Shown here: piece by piece, positions 43,393 to 52,508 of the stretch
Position numbering within the stretch: position 1 is the stretch's first letter
How the letters are laid out: each line of letters begins with the position of its first letter
Assembly: GCA_028293625.1 (NCBI GenBank)
Contig: JAQGOL010000030.1
Location: 248,001-312,000, forward strand
DNA length: 64,000 bases
Source: Chthoniobacteraceae bacterium
Lineage (GTDB): Bacteria; Verrucomicrobiota; Verrucomicrobiia; Chthoniobacterales; Chthoniobacteraceae
Direction: 5' to 3'
Notes under the pieces: generated by a model
Databases searched by the model: none
Seen by the model: only the letters and a program-made list of their open reading frames with translations
Told to the model about the DNA's origin: nothing
Translations under genes and position numbers: made by a program

Positions 43393-44145
43393 ATGGAGAC
43401 CCATCGAGCTCACGACTATCGATTCCTGACCGTGCGCTGGCGCGCACTGGCACGCGCCGCCCGCCTGCGCCTGGAAACGCTGAATGTCGTGGGCAGGACG
43501 CCCGTTTTTTTCCTGCGCGGCGGCGCGCTCCAAAAGGAAGGAGGAATTTATGTCTCGGCGGGTATTCACGGCGACGAAGCCGCCTCCACCGAGGCACTTA
43601 TCACCTGGGCTGAGCAAAATGTCGATCGGCTGCAATCGATGCCGCTCATCCTGTTCCCTTGCCTTAATCCGTGGGGATTGATTCGCAATTGCAGATTTGA
43701 TGAGCGGGGCGTTGATCTGAATCGCGTTTTTCACCTCCAAACCACGCCCATGATAGAAAGCTTAAAACAAATCGTGGCCCCTTATCAGTTCAAACTCGCC
43801 CTCATGCTGCACGAGGACTTCGACGCCCAGGGCCTTTACCTCTACGAAATTGAACGCGAGCAACCGTCCTGGGGGGAATCTCTTCTCGCTGCCGCGCGTC
43901 CCGTGATCCCCATTGAAAAACGAGCCCGAGTTGATGGACGTAAAGCAATCGACGGCCTGATCCGCCGGCGGTTTGTTGCGAAAAACTTTCTTCAAATGGG
44001 CTATCCGGAAGCGATCTGGCTCCATGTTCGCCATACCAAAAGGGCCTTCACCGTGGAGACGCCTTCCGAATTCGCTCTCCAGCAGCGCATCCAGGCACAA
44101 ATGGCTGTCATCGATGAATGCGTTCGTCTCGCCATGCCTGGGTGA
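43393..44145 (+). CDS. M14-like zinc carboxypeptidase / AstE-AspA-type amidohydrolase
   Basis: A 250-residue cytosolic protein. The zinc site is visible: His59 and Glu62 in AGIHGDEAAS and His140 in ALMLHEDFDAQG. FPCLNPWG, GVDLNR and a late glutamate in FTVETPSEF fit the M14/AstE fold. It could remove an acyl or amino acid group from a small molecule or peptide; the substrate is unknown. Its ATG shares the CATG palindrome with an upstream in-frame ATG of purF, so the two genes are divergent with little or no gap. Confidence 0.82.
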   Translation: METHRAHDYRFLTVRWRALARAARLRLETLNVVGRTPVFFLRGGALQKEGGIYVSAGIHGDEAASTEALITWAEQNVDRLQSMPLILFPCLNPWGLIRNCRFDERGVDLNRVFHLQTTPMIESLKQIVAPYQFKLALMLHEDFDAQGLYLYEIEREQPSWGESLLAAARPVIPIEKRARVDGRKAIDGLIRRRFVAKNFLQMGYPEAIWLHVRHTKRAFTVETPSEFALQQRIQAQMAVIDECVRLAMPG

Positions 44146-44235
44146 GCCACGAAAAAGATGGTGGATTTTCCTCACTGGGCGACGCGGAGACGGCCAGTAA
44201 CTTCCCCGCGTTCGACGTTGTGGGTGGGTGCCGGT

Positions 44236-44260
44236 AAAACCCGATCTCTTCGGGTTTTGT
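44236..44260 (+). terminator. Intrinsic terminator after the M14-like gene
   Basis: AAAACCCGA (44236-44244) pairs with TCGGGTTTT (44250-44258) around a 5-base loop, ending in TTTTGT. It lies about 90 bases after the stop and 36 before the next start. Confidence 0.65.
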
Positions 44261-44296
44261 ATTCAGGCGCAAACGTCCTGACCAGAGGTTATACAA

Positions 44297-45559
44297 ATGA
44301 AAAATGGCTTAGCATATCAGGTGGCGGTGATCGGTGCCGGACCGTATGGATTGGCGGTCGCCGCCCATCTCCGCGCGAAAGGAATCGAGACTCGAGTTTT
44401 TGGCGATTCGATGGGCTTTTGGGCGACCCAAATGCCGGAGGGAATGCTGGTAAGATCGATTTGGGAAGCGTGTCATATCGCTGACCCGGATCGGTCGCTC
44501 ACTTTGGACGCTTATATGGAAAGCGAGGGGATTGAACTAAAAGAACCACTCCGTTTAAAAGAGTTCATCGATTACGGCCAGTGGTTTCAAAAACGCACCG
44601 CGCCGGACCTCGATCGTCGGCGCATCGTGCGGATTGAGCAGGCGCCCTTGGGATTCAAACTGACCCTCTCGGACGAGGAAATCGTTTTTGTAGAACGTGT
44701 CGTCGTCGCCACGGGCATCGCCCAGTTTGCATGGACTCCGCCTGAGTTTCGCGATCTTCCGTCAACGCTTGTTTCTCACTCATCCGCCCATCAAAATTTC
44801 CGACGCTTTGCAGGCCAGCGTGTCATTGTGCTCGGCGGCGGGCAAATGGCGATCGAGTCTGCCGCGCTTTTGAAAGAAAACGGGGCCGAGGTGGAGGTGA
44901 TCGTCAGGAGGCCAAGCGTACATTGGCTCGATCAAAGCGTCCCCTGGCTACGGAGCGCCTCCAATCCGCTTCGGCGAGTCCTCTATCCTCCCACTGATGT
45001 TGGCCCTCCCGGACTTAACTGGATTGTCGCAACTCCCGATTTGTTCCGCCGATTACCCCAGTCGCTCCAGGAGAAAATTGCGCGCCGATCCATCCGCCCC
45101 GCCGCAACCGGCTGGTTGATTCCCCGTATGAAGGAAGTCCCAATCGCTGTGAGCTGCGGCATTGATTCCGCAGTGCGTGTCGGCGATCAGGTAAAACTCC
45201 GGCTCTCGAACCAAACAGATCGTTTATGCGATCATTTGCTCTTGGGAACCGGCTACCGGGTCGATGTTTCCCGCTACCAATTCTTGGCGCCTGAACTCCT
45301 CGCCGCCCTTTCCATTGTGAACGGTTACCCAGTTCTCACGGCTGGTCTTGAATCTTCCGTGCCAGGCCTTCATTTTGTTGGAGCCCCGGCCGCGCGCTCT
45401 TTCGGGCCGGTTTGCCGGTTTGTATCCGGTACCGCGTTTTCCGCTCCGGCGCTGGCAAAGAGGGTGGTCGCAACCCGCTCCAAAAAATGGAATCCGAACC
45501 GGCCGGCCAAATTAAATGTGGCCGGCGAGCCGGAACCTGCGAGCAGCACCGAAACCTGA
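44297..45559 (+). CDS. FAD/NAD(P)-binding oxidoreductase (flavin monooxygenase-like)
   Basis: A 420-residue protein with two dinucleotide-binding motifs: GAGPYGLAVAAHL (FAD, near the N terminus) and LGGGQMAIESAALLKENGAEV (NAD(P)H, about residues 180-200). A late conserved ATG-like segment is VVVATGIAQF, and GTGYRVDVSRY follows. This layout is like class B flavin monooxygenases or lysine/ornithine N-monooxygenases, but the sequence does not fix the substrate. Cytosolic. The basic-rich C terminus is not part of the fold. Confidence 0.8.
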   Translation: MKNGLAYQVAVIGAGPYGLAVAAHLRAKGIETRVFGDSMGFWATQMPEGMLVRSIWEACHIADPDRSLTLDAYMESEGIELKEPLRLKEFIDYGQWFQKRTAPDLDRRRIVRIEQAPLGFKLTLSDEEIVFVERVVVATGIAQFAWTPPEFRDLPSTLVSHSSAHQNFRRFAGQRVIVLGGGQMAIESAALLKENGAEVEVIVRRPSVHWLDQSVPWLRSASNPLRRVLYPPTDVGPPGLNWIVATPDLFRRLPQSLQEKIARRSIRPAATGWLIPRMKEVPIAVSCGIDSAVRVGDQVKLRLSNQTDRLCDHLLLGTGYRVDVSRYQFLAPELLAALSIVNGYPVLTAGLESSVPGLHFVGAPAARSFGPVCRFVSGTAFSAPALAKRVVATRSKKWNPNRPAKLNVAGEPEPASSTET

Positions 45560-45567
45560 CATCCGGG

Positions 45568-46446
45568 CTAAAGCAGTGTTTTGTTGAATGCTGCGGAATT
45601 AAGATAATCGAGCTGTCTGCGGATAGACGCTATGTAGCCAGCCTCTATGCCGTGATCAACAAGACCCTCCTTGAGATGCGACACAATTCCAAAGAATTGT
45701 TCAAAACTCTCCAGCTTACGCGCGACAAAACTGCGCCATTCCACGCTGTCAGCTCTTGGAATGCCGTCGGACCCAATATGGATAAAATGGCCGGCATCGC
45801 CATAATCCCAGCCTCGAAAAGGAACCCGCGGAACCAAGTCCTGCCGGTTGGCAAATCGGAAAAATCGGCGGCCTATTTGCGCATGAAGCAACTGGCAAAA
45901 CCCATGCAGCCCGACTCGCGGCTGGCCGAAAGTATAAACACCACTGAGCGGTAAAAGGGAATCCGGGTCGAACGAGCACGTTGCCGCCGCCATGACGGCA
46001 AGCGCCCCGCCGAGGCTGTGTCCGGTAATCCAAAGGGTGCGAGGTTTATCGGTGAGCGCGGCATTGAGCCATGCAATGATTGGGCTCCAACTGTCATGCA
46101 AAGTGTGGCCAAAGCCGGCGTGAACCAGTCCCACATCGGACGCCTTTGAGAAAAGCCAGCGAAATGGGGTGGGTGACGCGCTTAAGTCACTGGCCCAATC
46201 CCCAAAGCGCTTCTGTTCGGTTCCGCGAAACGCCAGCACGGCGTGCGTGTCACTCAAAGCGCCAAACGCCTGCGTATCGAGAATCGCATTGCGAATGTCA
46301 AAAAAGTGGAAGTCGCCAAGGCCAAGTTCATTAACGACACGCGCTTGTGCCGTTTTGGCATCCGCGTAAGCAATGGCTGAAGCCGTTGCCAGGTAAAGCG
46401 CGTTGGTGCCGCTGAAAAAAGATGCGTGGGGTTCGAAATTGAGCAT
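45568..46446 (-). CDS. Class 3 lipase family protein
   Basis: A 292-residue alpha/beta hydrolase. The start at 46446 (MLNFEPHASFF) is favoured over 46530. Catalytic serine Ser144 in TGHSLGGALA; likely Asp203 in NRQDLVPRVP; histidine His220 or His223 in GDAGHFIHIG. AFRGTEQ near residue 75 is typical for lipase_3 proteins (oxyanion part). No signal peptide is seen, so it may be cytosolic or exported by another route. Substrate is probably an acylglycerol or other ester. Confidence 0.85.
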   Translation of the reverse strand: MLNFEPHASFFSGTNALYLATASAIAYADAKTAQARVVNELGLGDFHFFDIRNAILDTQAFGALSDTHAVLAFRGTEQKRFGDWASDLSASPTPFRWLFSKASDVGLVHAGFGHTLHDSWSPIIAWLNAALTDKPRTLWITGHSLGGALAVMAAATCSFDPDSLLPLSGVYTFGQPRVGLHGFCQLLHAQIGRRFFRFANRQDLVPRVPFRGWDYGDAGHFIHIGSDGIPRADSVEWRSFVARKLESFEQFFGIVSHLKEGLVDHGIEAGYIASIRRQLDYLNSAAFNKTLL

Positions 46447-46615
46447 GGGGGATTGATGGCGCCGGAGAGCGACGTTGACGCCAATGCAATCAAGAAGGCC
46501 CGCCGGATTCCATCGGGTGCCCTCCCTCAATTTGCCCCTGATTCGGCTTACATCGGTGTCAGGAAATTATTCCAACCGGTTTTGATAGAAAACCCACCGC
46601 GCCGCTTCGCCCGTT

Positions 46616-48409
46616 TTAAAGCGATTTGAAAGCGCGATCGAAAATGTCGCGAAACTGCGCTCTAATCTGCTCCTCATCGGCAAGCGCGCGCTGAAAATAG
46701 TCGTAGCCGATCCGCGATTTGGCCGCGATCACGTCGGTCTGGCTGACAAACCGCATGTCACTTAAAAACCGTTGCGCGTTTTGCAGCTGGTCCTGACTGC
46801 TCAGCCGCCTGTGCGTGCCGCTATCAAGAAAAGTCTGCACCGATCTCATCATTGAGCTGTTCTGATGACGACCCGGCGTGACGCGATGGTTCGCGCGAAC
46901 ATCGTCCAAAAGCTGTGCCAGATCGCGTGTAAGGCCATGGATTTTCTCAAGCTCACGATACTCGGCATTAAACTGCGGCCAAACCACGGGCTGCCATTTT
47001 GCGATGCTGTCAATTCGATAGCCGAACCGGCGGATCTTTTTGGCTCTATCAGCATCGCTCGACTTATCTGAAAGCCATTCTATGTCGCGTTTTACAAGAT
47101 ATGTGGCAATTCCGATCACCTGCCCGCTCTTTTTGTGGATGATGGGGCTGCCACTGTTGCCGGGAACAAATTCAGCCGTTACTTCGACCAGGTTGGGGCC
47201 GATGCCTGAAATCGTGCCGGTTAAAGGCAGAATAACGTGAGCTCCCTCGCTGTTGCCAAGCACGATCACTTCGTCTCCGATCAGCGCGTTGCTCTCAATA
47301 GCGGTCATGATCTGGAGCGGCTTTACCATGGCTGGCCCCTCATAACGCATCACATCGTGACCAACTGCCACAGAAGCCGCTCCCAAAGCGATCGGCGAGC
47401 GGTCAAGCCTCGTAAACCGAGGCGCTTTCATCCCCGCAACGACATGGGCATTGGTGAAAAGAAACGTTTTCTCCCCAGTCTGTGCCACGAAACCGCTTCC
47501 GGTTACGGCACTTGAATCATCAATAAAAATAAGGCAGTTGTTAAAGTCCCGCACCAGTTGCGCAGATTGATCCTGTGCAACAGGACTCGCCGGCACTGCC
47601 GGGGCAGGCGCCGGCACGCTATTTGGCGGAAGAAGGACCGGTGGCGGCAGCGGCGGGATAACCGCAAAGGATTGTTTCTCAGATTTTGGCACCGGCTCAC
47701 GGGCTTCCTCCGACTTCTTCGGAACGGCATCCACTAATGGGACTCGGTTCACGGACCCGGGTTCCGTTGCTGTTTCCAAAGGAGGCGGCACCGCGGCGGG
47801 CACAACGGGCAATTGTGGCACGCTCTCCAGCGGCTTTTCAGAAACAGAAAGGTTGGACGGAGCATGCGGACCTTCCTGGACTGAATGGGGAAAACGGGCC
47901 ACCTCCACGGGGGCGCTTTCTCCAACCGGTTTAGTGGATCCCCGGACTTTGGTCGACTTGTAGGCAAGCAACACGGGCAAAATGATCGAAGCCGCCAACA
48001 AAATCGCCCCGGAGCGCACCTGCCCGGCTTGAACTACCAGGATGCTTGCCAGAAGAGCCGCCGCAAACCACGGCAGCCAAAATAAAACGGGAAAAAATGA
48101 GAGGCAAAAGAAGAGGAGTCCGCCGATCAAACCGATGCCGGCCGCGATCATCGGCCGATCTTCAAAACCGTAACGCAGCCGTTGATAGCCCCAGCGCAGG
48201 ATCGTCCGCCAGTCCGGCGCCAGCGCTTCATTTCCACCGGACACTGGCATTTGGGGTTCAAATAAGCGCGAAATGGGCGTCCAATGGACCCGGCCTTTTT
48301 CCTGAGCCATATGGCTCATCGTGAAAACATTTTTCTCGACCTGAGCAGCCAGTTCCTCCCTTGAAAAAGGCCCTAGGATCTCTCCATTTTCCAGAACGTA
48401 AAACTCCAT
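46616..48409 (-). CDS. Membrane-anchored trypsin-like serine protease with GYF_2 domain
   Basis: A 597-residue protein in four parts. Residues 1-50 are a GYF_2 (DUF4339) domain: FYVLENGEILGPFSREEL and VHWTPI. Residues about 87-150 hold two or three transmembrane helices. Residues about 155-280 are a Pro/Ala-rich linker. Residues about 285-500 are a trypsin-like protease with His322 in TNAHVV, Asp352 in GHDVMRY and Ser419 in PGNSGSP. A helical C-terminal tail follows. The GYF_2 domain, which usually binds proline-rich peptides, should be cytosolic and the protease on the other side, depending on helix number. Targets unknown. Confidence 0.88.
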   Translation of the reverse strand: MEFYVLENGEILGPFSREELAAQVEKNVFTMSHMAQEKGRVHWTPISRLFEPQMPVSGGNEALAPDWRTILRWGYQRLRYGFEDRPMIAAGIGLIGGLLFFCLSFFPVLFWLPWFAAALLASILVVQAGQVRSGAILLAASIILPVLLAYKSTKVRGSTKPVGESAPVEVARFPHSVQEGPHAPSNLSVSEKPLESVPQLPVVPAAVPPPLETATEPGSVNRVPLVDAVPKKSEEAREPVPKSEKQSFAVIPPLPPPVLLPPNSVPAPAPAVPASPVAQDQSAQLVRDFNNCLIFIDDSSAVTGSGFVAQTGEKTFLFTNAHVVAGMKAPRFTRLDRSPIALGAASVAVGHDVMRYEGPAMVKPLQIMTAIESNALIGDEVIVLGNSEGAHVILPLTGTISGIGPNLVEVTAEFVPGNSGSPIIHKKSGQVIGIATYLVKRDIEWLSDKSSDADRAKKIRRFGYRIDSIAKWQPVVWPQFNAEYRELEKIHGLTRDLAQLLDDVRANHRVTPGRHQNSSMMRSVQTFLDSGTHRRLSSQDQLQNAQRFLSDMRFVSQTDVIAAKSRIGYDYFQRALADEEQIRAQFRDIFDRAFKSL

Positions 48410-48534
48410 TGGGTAAACACCTTATCAATGCAGCTTCTGCGTCTGAAGTAAAGTCCCCTGTTCCCTCTTTGCGGGAGCTCCCCGAAGGGCTTTCTTACAC
48501 CGCAAAATCACCTTCGCAACGATGTGGTTTTCCG

Positions 48535-48834
48535 TTAACCAATCGCATGTCCAGGTTTTTCGTGCAATGCCAGGTGCTTAACACGAGTCAAACTTTTTTC
48601 GCGACAAACCGTCGCTTCCCGCTCATCGCGCTCCGCCTGCCTGCAAGTCGCATAATCCGTTCGCCATCGGAGTAATGCCTCCGTTAAAATGCGCTTTTCT
48701 TCCTCTGTGCAATATGGCGCGTCGCTCGCCTCAACAAAAAAGCGGACAAACTCTGTCAGCCAGTGATCAAATCCGGCGTCCGAAAGGGAAGCGACAGCGG
48801 GCGAGGCCAAGACCACAATGTTTGAAGGCGTCAT
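48535..48834 (-). CDS. Short paralogue of the FN3-like protein at 49071-49715
   Basis: A 99-residue protein that aligns by eye with the first half of its neighbour: FDHWLTEFVRFFVEASDAP matches FDRWLEGLVGFLVGRFEDP, and the following TEALLRW... region matches AEAVREW.... The second, beta-rich half is missing. No continuation in another frame was found before the protease gene. It is either a deletion remnant or a separate short form. Confidence 0.55.
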   Translation of the reverse strand: MTPSNIVVLASPAVASLSDAGFDHWLTEFVRFFVEASDAPYCTEEEKRILTEALLRWRTDYATCRQAERDEREATVCREKSLTRVKHLALHEKPGHAIG

Positions 48835-49070
48835 TTTTTGAAAGCCGGTGGCTGAGAAATAGCCTCCTTAAGCAGTTTTACAAAAGGGGGTCGGTGTTTG
48901 GAGTCAAACAGGCGATTTGCATGCGCGCAATCAGGCCGGCACCGGGAGATGACAGAAGGGTTCACCCTGCCAGCGGGTCAGTAAAATCCCTCATGCGCTC
49001 CGGACGTCGCGAAACGCAATCCCGTATTCTTAATCCAATCGCCCTTGGCTCAACACGCCTCGATCACTTC
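48835..49070. other. Short gap between the two paralogous genes
   Basis: 236 bases without a convincing gene. I looked for the missing second half of the short paralogue here and did not see it. Confidence 0.4.
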
Positions 49071-49715
49071 CTACCCGGGCACCACGGTCGAATAAATCTC
49101 ACTCCACAACCCCGCCTCGCCATCGTGGTTGACCCAGCGAAAGGCCAGCCAGGCCAACCGGCCAGCATCGCCAGCGGCAAAATCGGCCCGGTAAGGCGGA
49201 CGCGATTCAAAGGCAATCACCGGGAGCGTCTCCGGATCAGTGGGACATTGCCCGCCCACCTGGCACCGCACCTCGCAAAATTGAATTCCGGGCGGCATCG
49301 CGTTGCGTTCCCCTATTTCGACAAAAAAAAGCCTGACAACCAAAGGTGTGGAAACTTCCATTCTTCGCAGAACCGGCCGCTCAATGACTTTTGAGCGGCA
49401 AATATCGGATTTCACGACTGGAATCAAGTGTGCCGCCTGTTCGCCCTCAACGCGGCCGAGCTTTTGCGTGTAATGACGCGTAATCTCCTCGATCATTCCC
49501 CGGGTCAGATCCTTGGCGGCCCGTGCCTGCGCGGCGGCTGACTGCGCCTCGACGCACGCTTTGTACCGCGATCCCCATTCTCTCACCGCTTCGGCCAGCG
49601 TTTCCCTTTCGCCGAGCTTGCCAACCGGGTCCTCAAATCGCCCGACCAGAAACCCGACAAGACCTTCAAGCCATCTGTCGAAGCTGCTGTCGGGAGGCGA
49701 AATAAATTGAGGCAT
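49071..49715 (-). CDS. Hypothetical protein with N-terminal helical and C-terminal FN3-like part
   Basis: A 214-residue protein. The helical N-terminal part (FDRWLEGLVGFLVG, then CVEAQSAAAQARAAKDLTRG) is followed by a beta-rich part ending in RWVNHDGEAGLWSEIYS, which resembles a fibronectin type III strand pair. I associate this family with Verrucomicrobiota, but have no function for it. No signal peptide. Its shorter paralogue lies directly downstream on the same strand. Confidence 0.7.
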   Translation of the reverse strand: MPQFISPPDSSFDRWLEGLVGFLVGRFEDPVGKLGERETLAEAVREWGSRYKACVEAQSAAAQARAAKDLTRGMIEEITRHYTQKLGRVEGEQAAHLIPVVKSDICRSKVIERPVLRRMEVSTPLVVRLFFVEIGERNAMPPGIQFCEVRCQVGGQCPTDPETLPVIAFESRPPYRADFAAGDAGRLAWLAFRWVNHDGEAGLWSEIYSTVVPG

Positions 49716-50095
49716 AGTTCAAGGCGCAATGTTGAATTTTAAGGATCCCCGGCTCCGCGATTTGAGCACAAATTGGAAGCTGCGGCCGTCCGCGCCCCGG
49801 CACGCAAGTCACCAGGTTCCTTTTGAAAGCGGGTGGAAAGGGGTGAAACGCCATAATGCGGATACTGGCAATTTCATCAGGCTCAACCGCGGCCCGCCAT
49901 CAGGGAGGCGCCGGAATTTGCCGACCGCTTTCCCTGAGAATACCCTAAGGGGACTGCTTTCATAATTGAGTCAGCACAAACCCGTATGGTGAGACTTACA
50001 GCAATGTCAGGATTTCTACCAGGGTTAGCCCTTGCATCTCGCTAATCAAACACATTACTAATTTTTCGAACATTTTACCAAACAATACTCAACCC
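49716..50095 (+). other. Upstream region of a NarL-type regulator
   Basis: About 380 bases without a gene. Besides the promoter candidate at 50032-50060 nothing else stands out. Confidence 0.4.
50032..50060 (+). promoter_or_regulatory. Candidate promoter of the 50096 regulator gene
   Basis: TTGCAT (50032-50037) and TTACTA (50055-50060) are 17 bases apart. The -35 box is the same hexamer as at tRNA-Asp. The -10 box is weak. Confidence 0.35.
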
Positions 50096-50776
50096 ATGGA
50101 AAGCTCCGGAAAAGCGCGTGTTTTGGTCGCGGACGCGGAACCTATTTCACGCCGTGGTCTCATCCATCTCATCAACGAAGATGCCGGGCTGGATGCCTGC
50201 GGCGAGACGGGCAGTTCACGCGAAGCCAGGATAATGTGTGAAAAGCATCAGCCCGACGTGCTGGTGCTCGATCCCGCCATGGATTGCGGCGACGGCTTTG
50301 CCCTGCTAAGCGAGCTGCCGCGCTGGGCATCCGGCGCCCGAGTCGTCGTATTTACGGCGCTCGAAGACACCTTTTCCGTGCAGCGCGCTTTTAAAGCAGG
50401 CGCCTGGGGCTACGTCGTCCGGCGAGACCCGGCCGCCTCGGTGCTCGCGGCGATTGCAGGGGCGGCGCGTGGCGAACGACACGTTGGGCCTCGCGTGGAG
50501 CAGCTGTTACTTGAACGGCTTGCGTGCGGTGCTCTTGAAATGCGCAATAACGATGAGGCGGTCCTTTCCGAGCGTGAGCTGCAAATCTATCGGCTTATCG
50601 GTGCCGGGCACACTTCCCGAGATATGGCCGATGAACTGTGCGTGAGCATCAAGACAGTTGAAACCCATCGGCAACGCATCAAAGGCAAATTACGCCTGAC
50701 CACCGGAGCCGAGCTCCAGCGCCGGGCAGTCATTTTCAGCTCATCCGATGGCAGGCTGCTTCACCGAAGCGTTTGA
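50096..50776 (+). CDS. NarL-like response regulator with altered receiver residues
   Basis: A 226-residue protein with a receiver domain (about 8-125) and a LuxR-type helix-turn-helix (about 160-220, LSERELQIYRLIGAGHTSRD and SIKTVETHRQRIKGKL). The phospho-acceptor Asp59 (VLVLDPAM) is present, but the acidic pair reads Asp13-Ala14 (VADAEP), and the switch lysine is replaced by Arg109 (GYVVRRDP). This suggests weak or no control by phosphorylation. There is no kinase gene near. It overlaps the convergent alr gene by 16 bases. Confidence 0.85.
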   Translation: MESSGKARVLVADAEPISRRGLIHLINEDAGLDACGETGSSREARIMCEKHQPDVLVLDPAMDCGDGFALLSELPRWASGARVVVFTALEDTFSVQRAFKAGAWGYVVRRDPAASVLAAIAGAARGERHVGPRVEQLLLERLACGALEMRNNDEAVLSERELQIYRLIGAGHTSRDMADELCVSIKTVETHRQRIKGKLRLTTGAELQRRAVIFSSSDGRLLHRSV

Positions 50777-51924
50777 CAGCTTGCGGGTATTCGAACCACT
50801 CGGGTACCGATCCCGGTAAAAATCTCCCACGGGATGCTCCCCGCTTTTTCGGCCAGTTCGGCCGCGAGAATTTCCTGGCGGCCCTGCTGCCCGAGAAGCA
50901 CCACCTCTTCTCCCGGCGCCACGTCCGGCCATGCGCTCACATCGACCAGAATCTGATCCATCGTTACGCGTCCGAGCACCGCGCAGCGGCTTCCGCGGAT
51001 GAGAACCTCCGCATTTTTACCCGAAAGATGGCGTGGATAGCCGTCCGCGTAGCCGACTCCGAGAGTGGCAATGCGCATCGGCTTTGGTGTAATGAACGTG
51101 CGTCCATAGCTGATTCCACGACCGGCTGGCACGTCGCGCACCAGCGTTACCCGGCTTTTCCACGTCAGAACCGGCATCAGTTTTGACTGAAAATCCGGAC
51201 GCGGTGAGCTTCCATAAAGCATCAGGCCCGCGCGCACCAGATCGCCCGCCTGGGAGGAGAAACCGATGATTCCGGCGCTATTCTCAATATGAGCAATCGC
51301 CGATTCCAGCCCCAATGCGCGAAGTTCAATCACCAGGGCGCGGAACCGGACCAGTTCGGCGTGTGTAAATGCGTCGTCTTCATCGGAAACCGGCAGGTGC
51401 GAAGCAAATCCGGTGATTTTGACTCCCGGCAATTTGAGTATGTCGCGCGCGGCCGCCACCGCTTCATCCTGCCAGACTCCGATGCGCCCCATGCCCGTAT
51501 CAATAGTAAGATGGATGGAGAACTTGGCCGCTGGCTTTTGCCGCTCAGTTTCTGCCATGGCCAACGCGCTGTAGGCGGCTGCTTCCTCCGCATTTGAAAC
51601 AGCGGGCACAAAGCCATGCTTAACAATTTCCGGGCGTTCCCCCGGAAGAGCCGGGCCAAGGATATAAATGCGGGAAGCGGACCCACCGGCGACGGCGTGT
51701 AACGCGCGCGCTTCGGACAGATTGGCAACGCCAAACATTTCGACCCGATCACTCAGCGCGCGGACGACTTCCACCATTCCATGCCCATACGCATTGGCTT
51801 TCACGACCGCCATAATCGCCGTCCCCTCGCCGATGCATGTGCGCACGGCGGCCAGATTGCGTTGGAGCGCAGGGAAATCGATCTCCGCCCAGCAACGATA
51901 CGCCGCGGTTAACAGCTCGCTCAC
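50761..51924 (-). CDS. alr: Alanine racemase
   Basis: PLP enzyme making D-alanine for peptidoglycan. The 387 residues have the PLP lysine Lys42 in AVVKANAYGHGM and the catalytic tyrosine in GRGISYGRTF, with GVGYADGYPRHL and a C-terminal EIFTGIGTRVVR. The GTG start overlaps the stop of the SRPBCC gene by four bases, so the two are probably one transcript. Confidence 0.94.
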   Translation of the reverse strand: MSELLTAAYRCWAEIDFPALQRNLAAVRTCIGEGTAIMAVVKANAYGHGMVEVVRALSDRVEMFGVANLSEARALHAVAGGSASRIYILGPALPGERPEIVKHGFVPAVSNAEEAAAYSALAMAETERQKPAAKFSIHLTIDTGMGRIGVWQDEAVAAARDILKLPGVKITGFASHLPVSDEDDAFTHAELVRFRALVIELRALGLESAIAHIENSAGIIGFSSQAGDLVRAGLMLYGSSPRPDFQSKLMPVLTWKSRVTLVRDVPAGRGISYGRTFITPKPMRIATLGVGYADGYPRHLSGKNAEVLIRGSRCAVLGRVTMDQILVDVSAWPDVAPGEEVVLLGQQGRQEILAAELAEKAGSIPWEIFTGIGTRVVRIPASCQTLR

Positions 51925-52505
51925 AACGCGTTTGAGCCAGTGGCTTCCTTAACGTCTGCCTGCCTCCGCGCTTCTTTCTCCGAGAGCAGTTTGAGATTGG
52001 CGAGCCCCTGGGAAAAACCCCGCCGGATCATCCATTGCAGGAACAAATCGATATAACGCATGTATGGATTTTGCGCCCGCTCCCAAACAGAGCGCCAAAC
52101 AACCCGTGTGCAGGCGCCATCCTTGGTCAGGTCAAAACGGCCGCGAAGATGGTATTTGCCTTCGCCGGGCTTTTCCGGAGGCCCCATTTTGAGCTCATAA
52201 TCGAGACGTTTGGAAAAATCGCTGCGGACCAGGCGGAGCAAACCGCTTGTCCGGTGCGTTGACCACATTTGTTCTGCGCCGACTCCCTTGGCCGCATCGC
52301 CATATGTGTAGAGCACAGCGTCATTGGCCTGATCCCACGCCGTCCACCGTGGCCATTTGCTTAGATCTTCAAGAAATGCAAAAACCACCTCCGGCGGTGC
52401 CAGAATCGTAATGCGCTGTTCGACCCTGGGACGGCGCCGCAGAAAAAACGGGAATACCAGGAGGAAACCCAGAAAGGCGAGAAATCGGTGGGAAGCGCGC
52501 GACAT
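51921..52505 (-). CDS. SRPBCC/polyketide cyclase-like membrane-anchored protein
   Basis: A 194-residue protein from the ATG at 52505; an upstream ATG at 52601 only adds translated repeat. An N-terminal hydrophobic anchor (FLAFLGFLLVFPFFL) is followed by a START/Bet v1-like domain: ITILAPPEVVFAFLEDLSKWPRWTAWD is the usual first part, then beta strands and a long C-terminal helix. Such domains bind lipids or hydrophobic ligands; function unknown. Coupled to alr. Confidence 0.75.
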   Translation of the reverse strand: MSRASHRFLAFLGFLLVFPFFLRRRPRVEQRITILAPPEVVFAFLEDLSKWPRWTAWDQANDAVLYTYGDAAKGVGAEQMWSTHRTSGLLRLVRSDFSKRLDYELKMGPPEKPGEGKYHLRGRFDLTKDGACTRVVWRSVWERAQNPYMRYIDLFLQWMIRRGFSQGLANLKLLSEKEARRQADVKEATGSNAL

Positions 52506-52508
52506 GGA

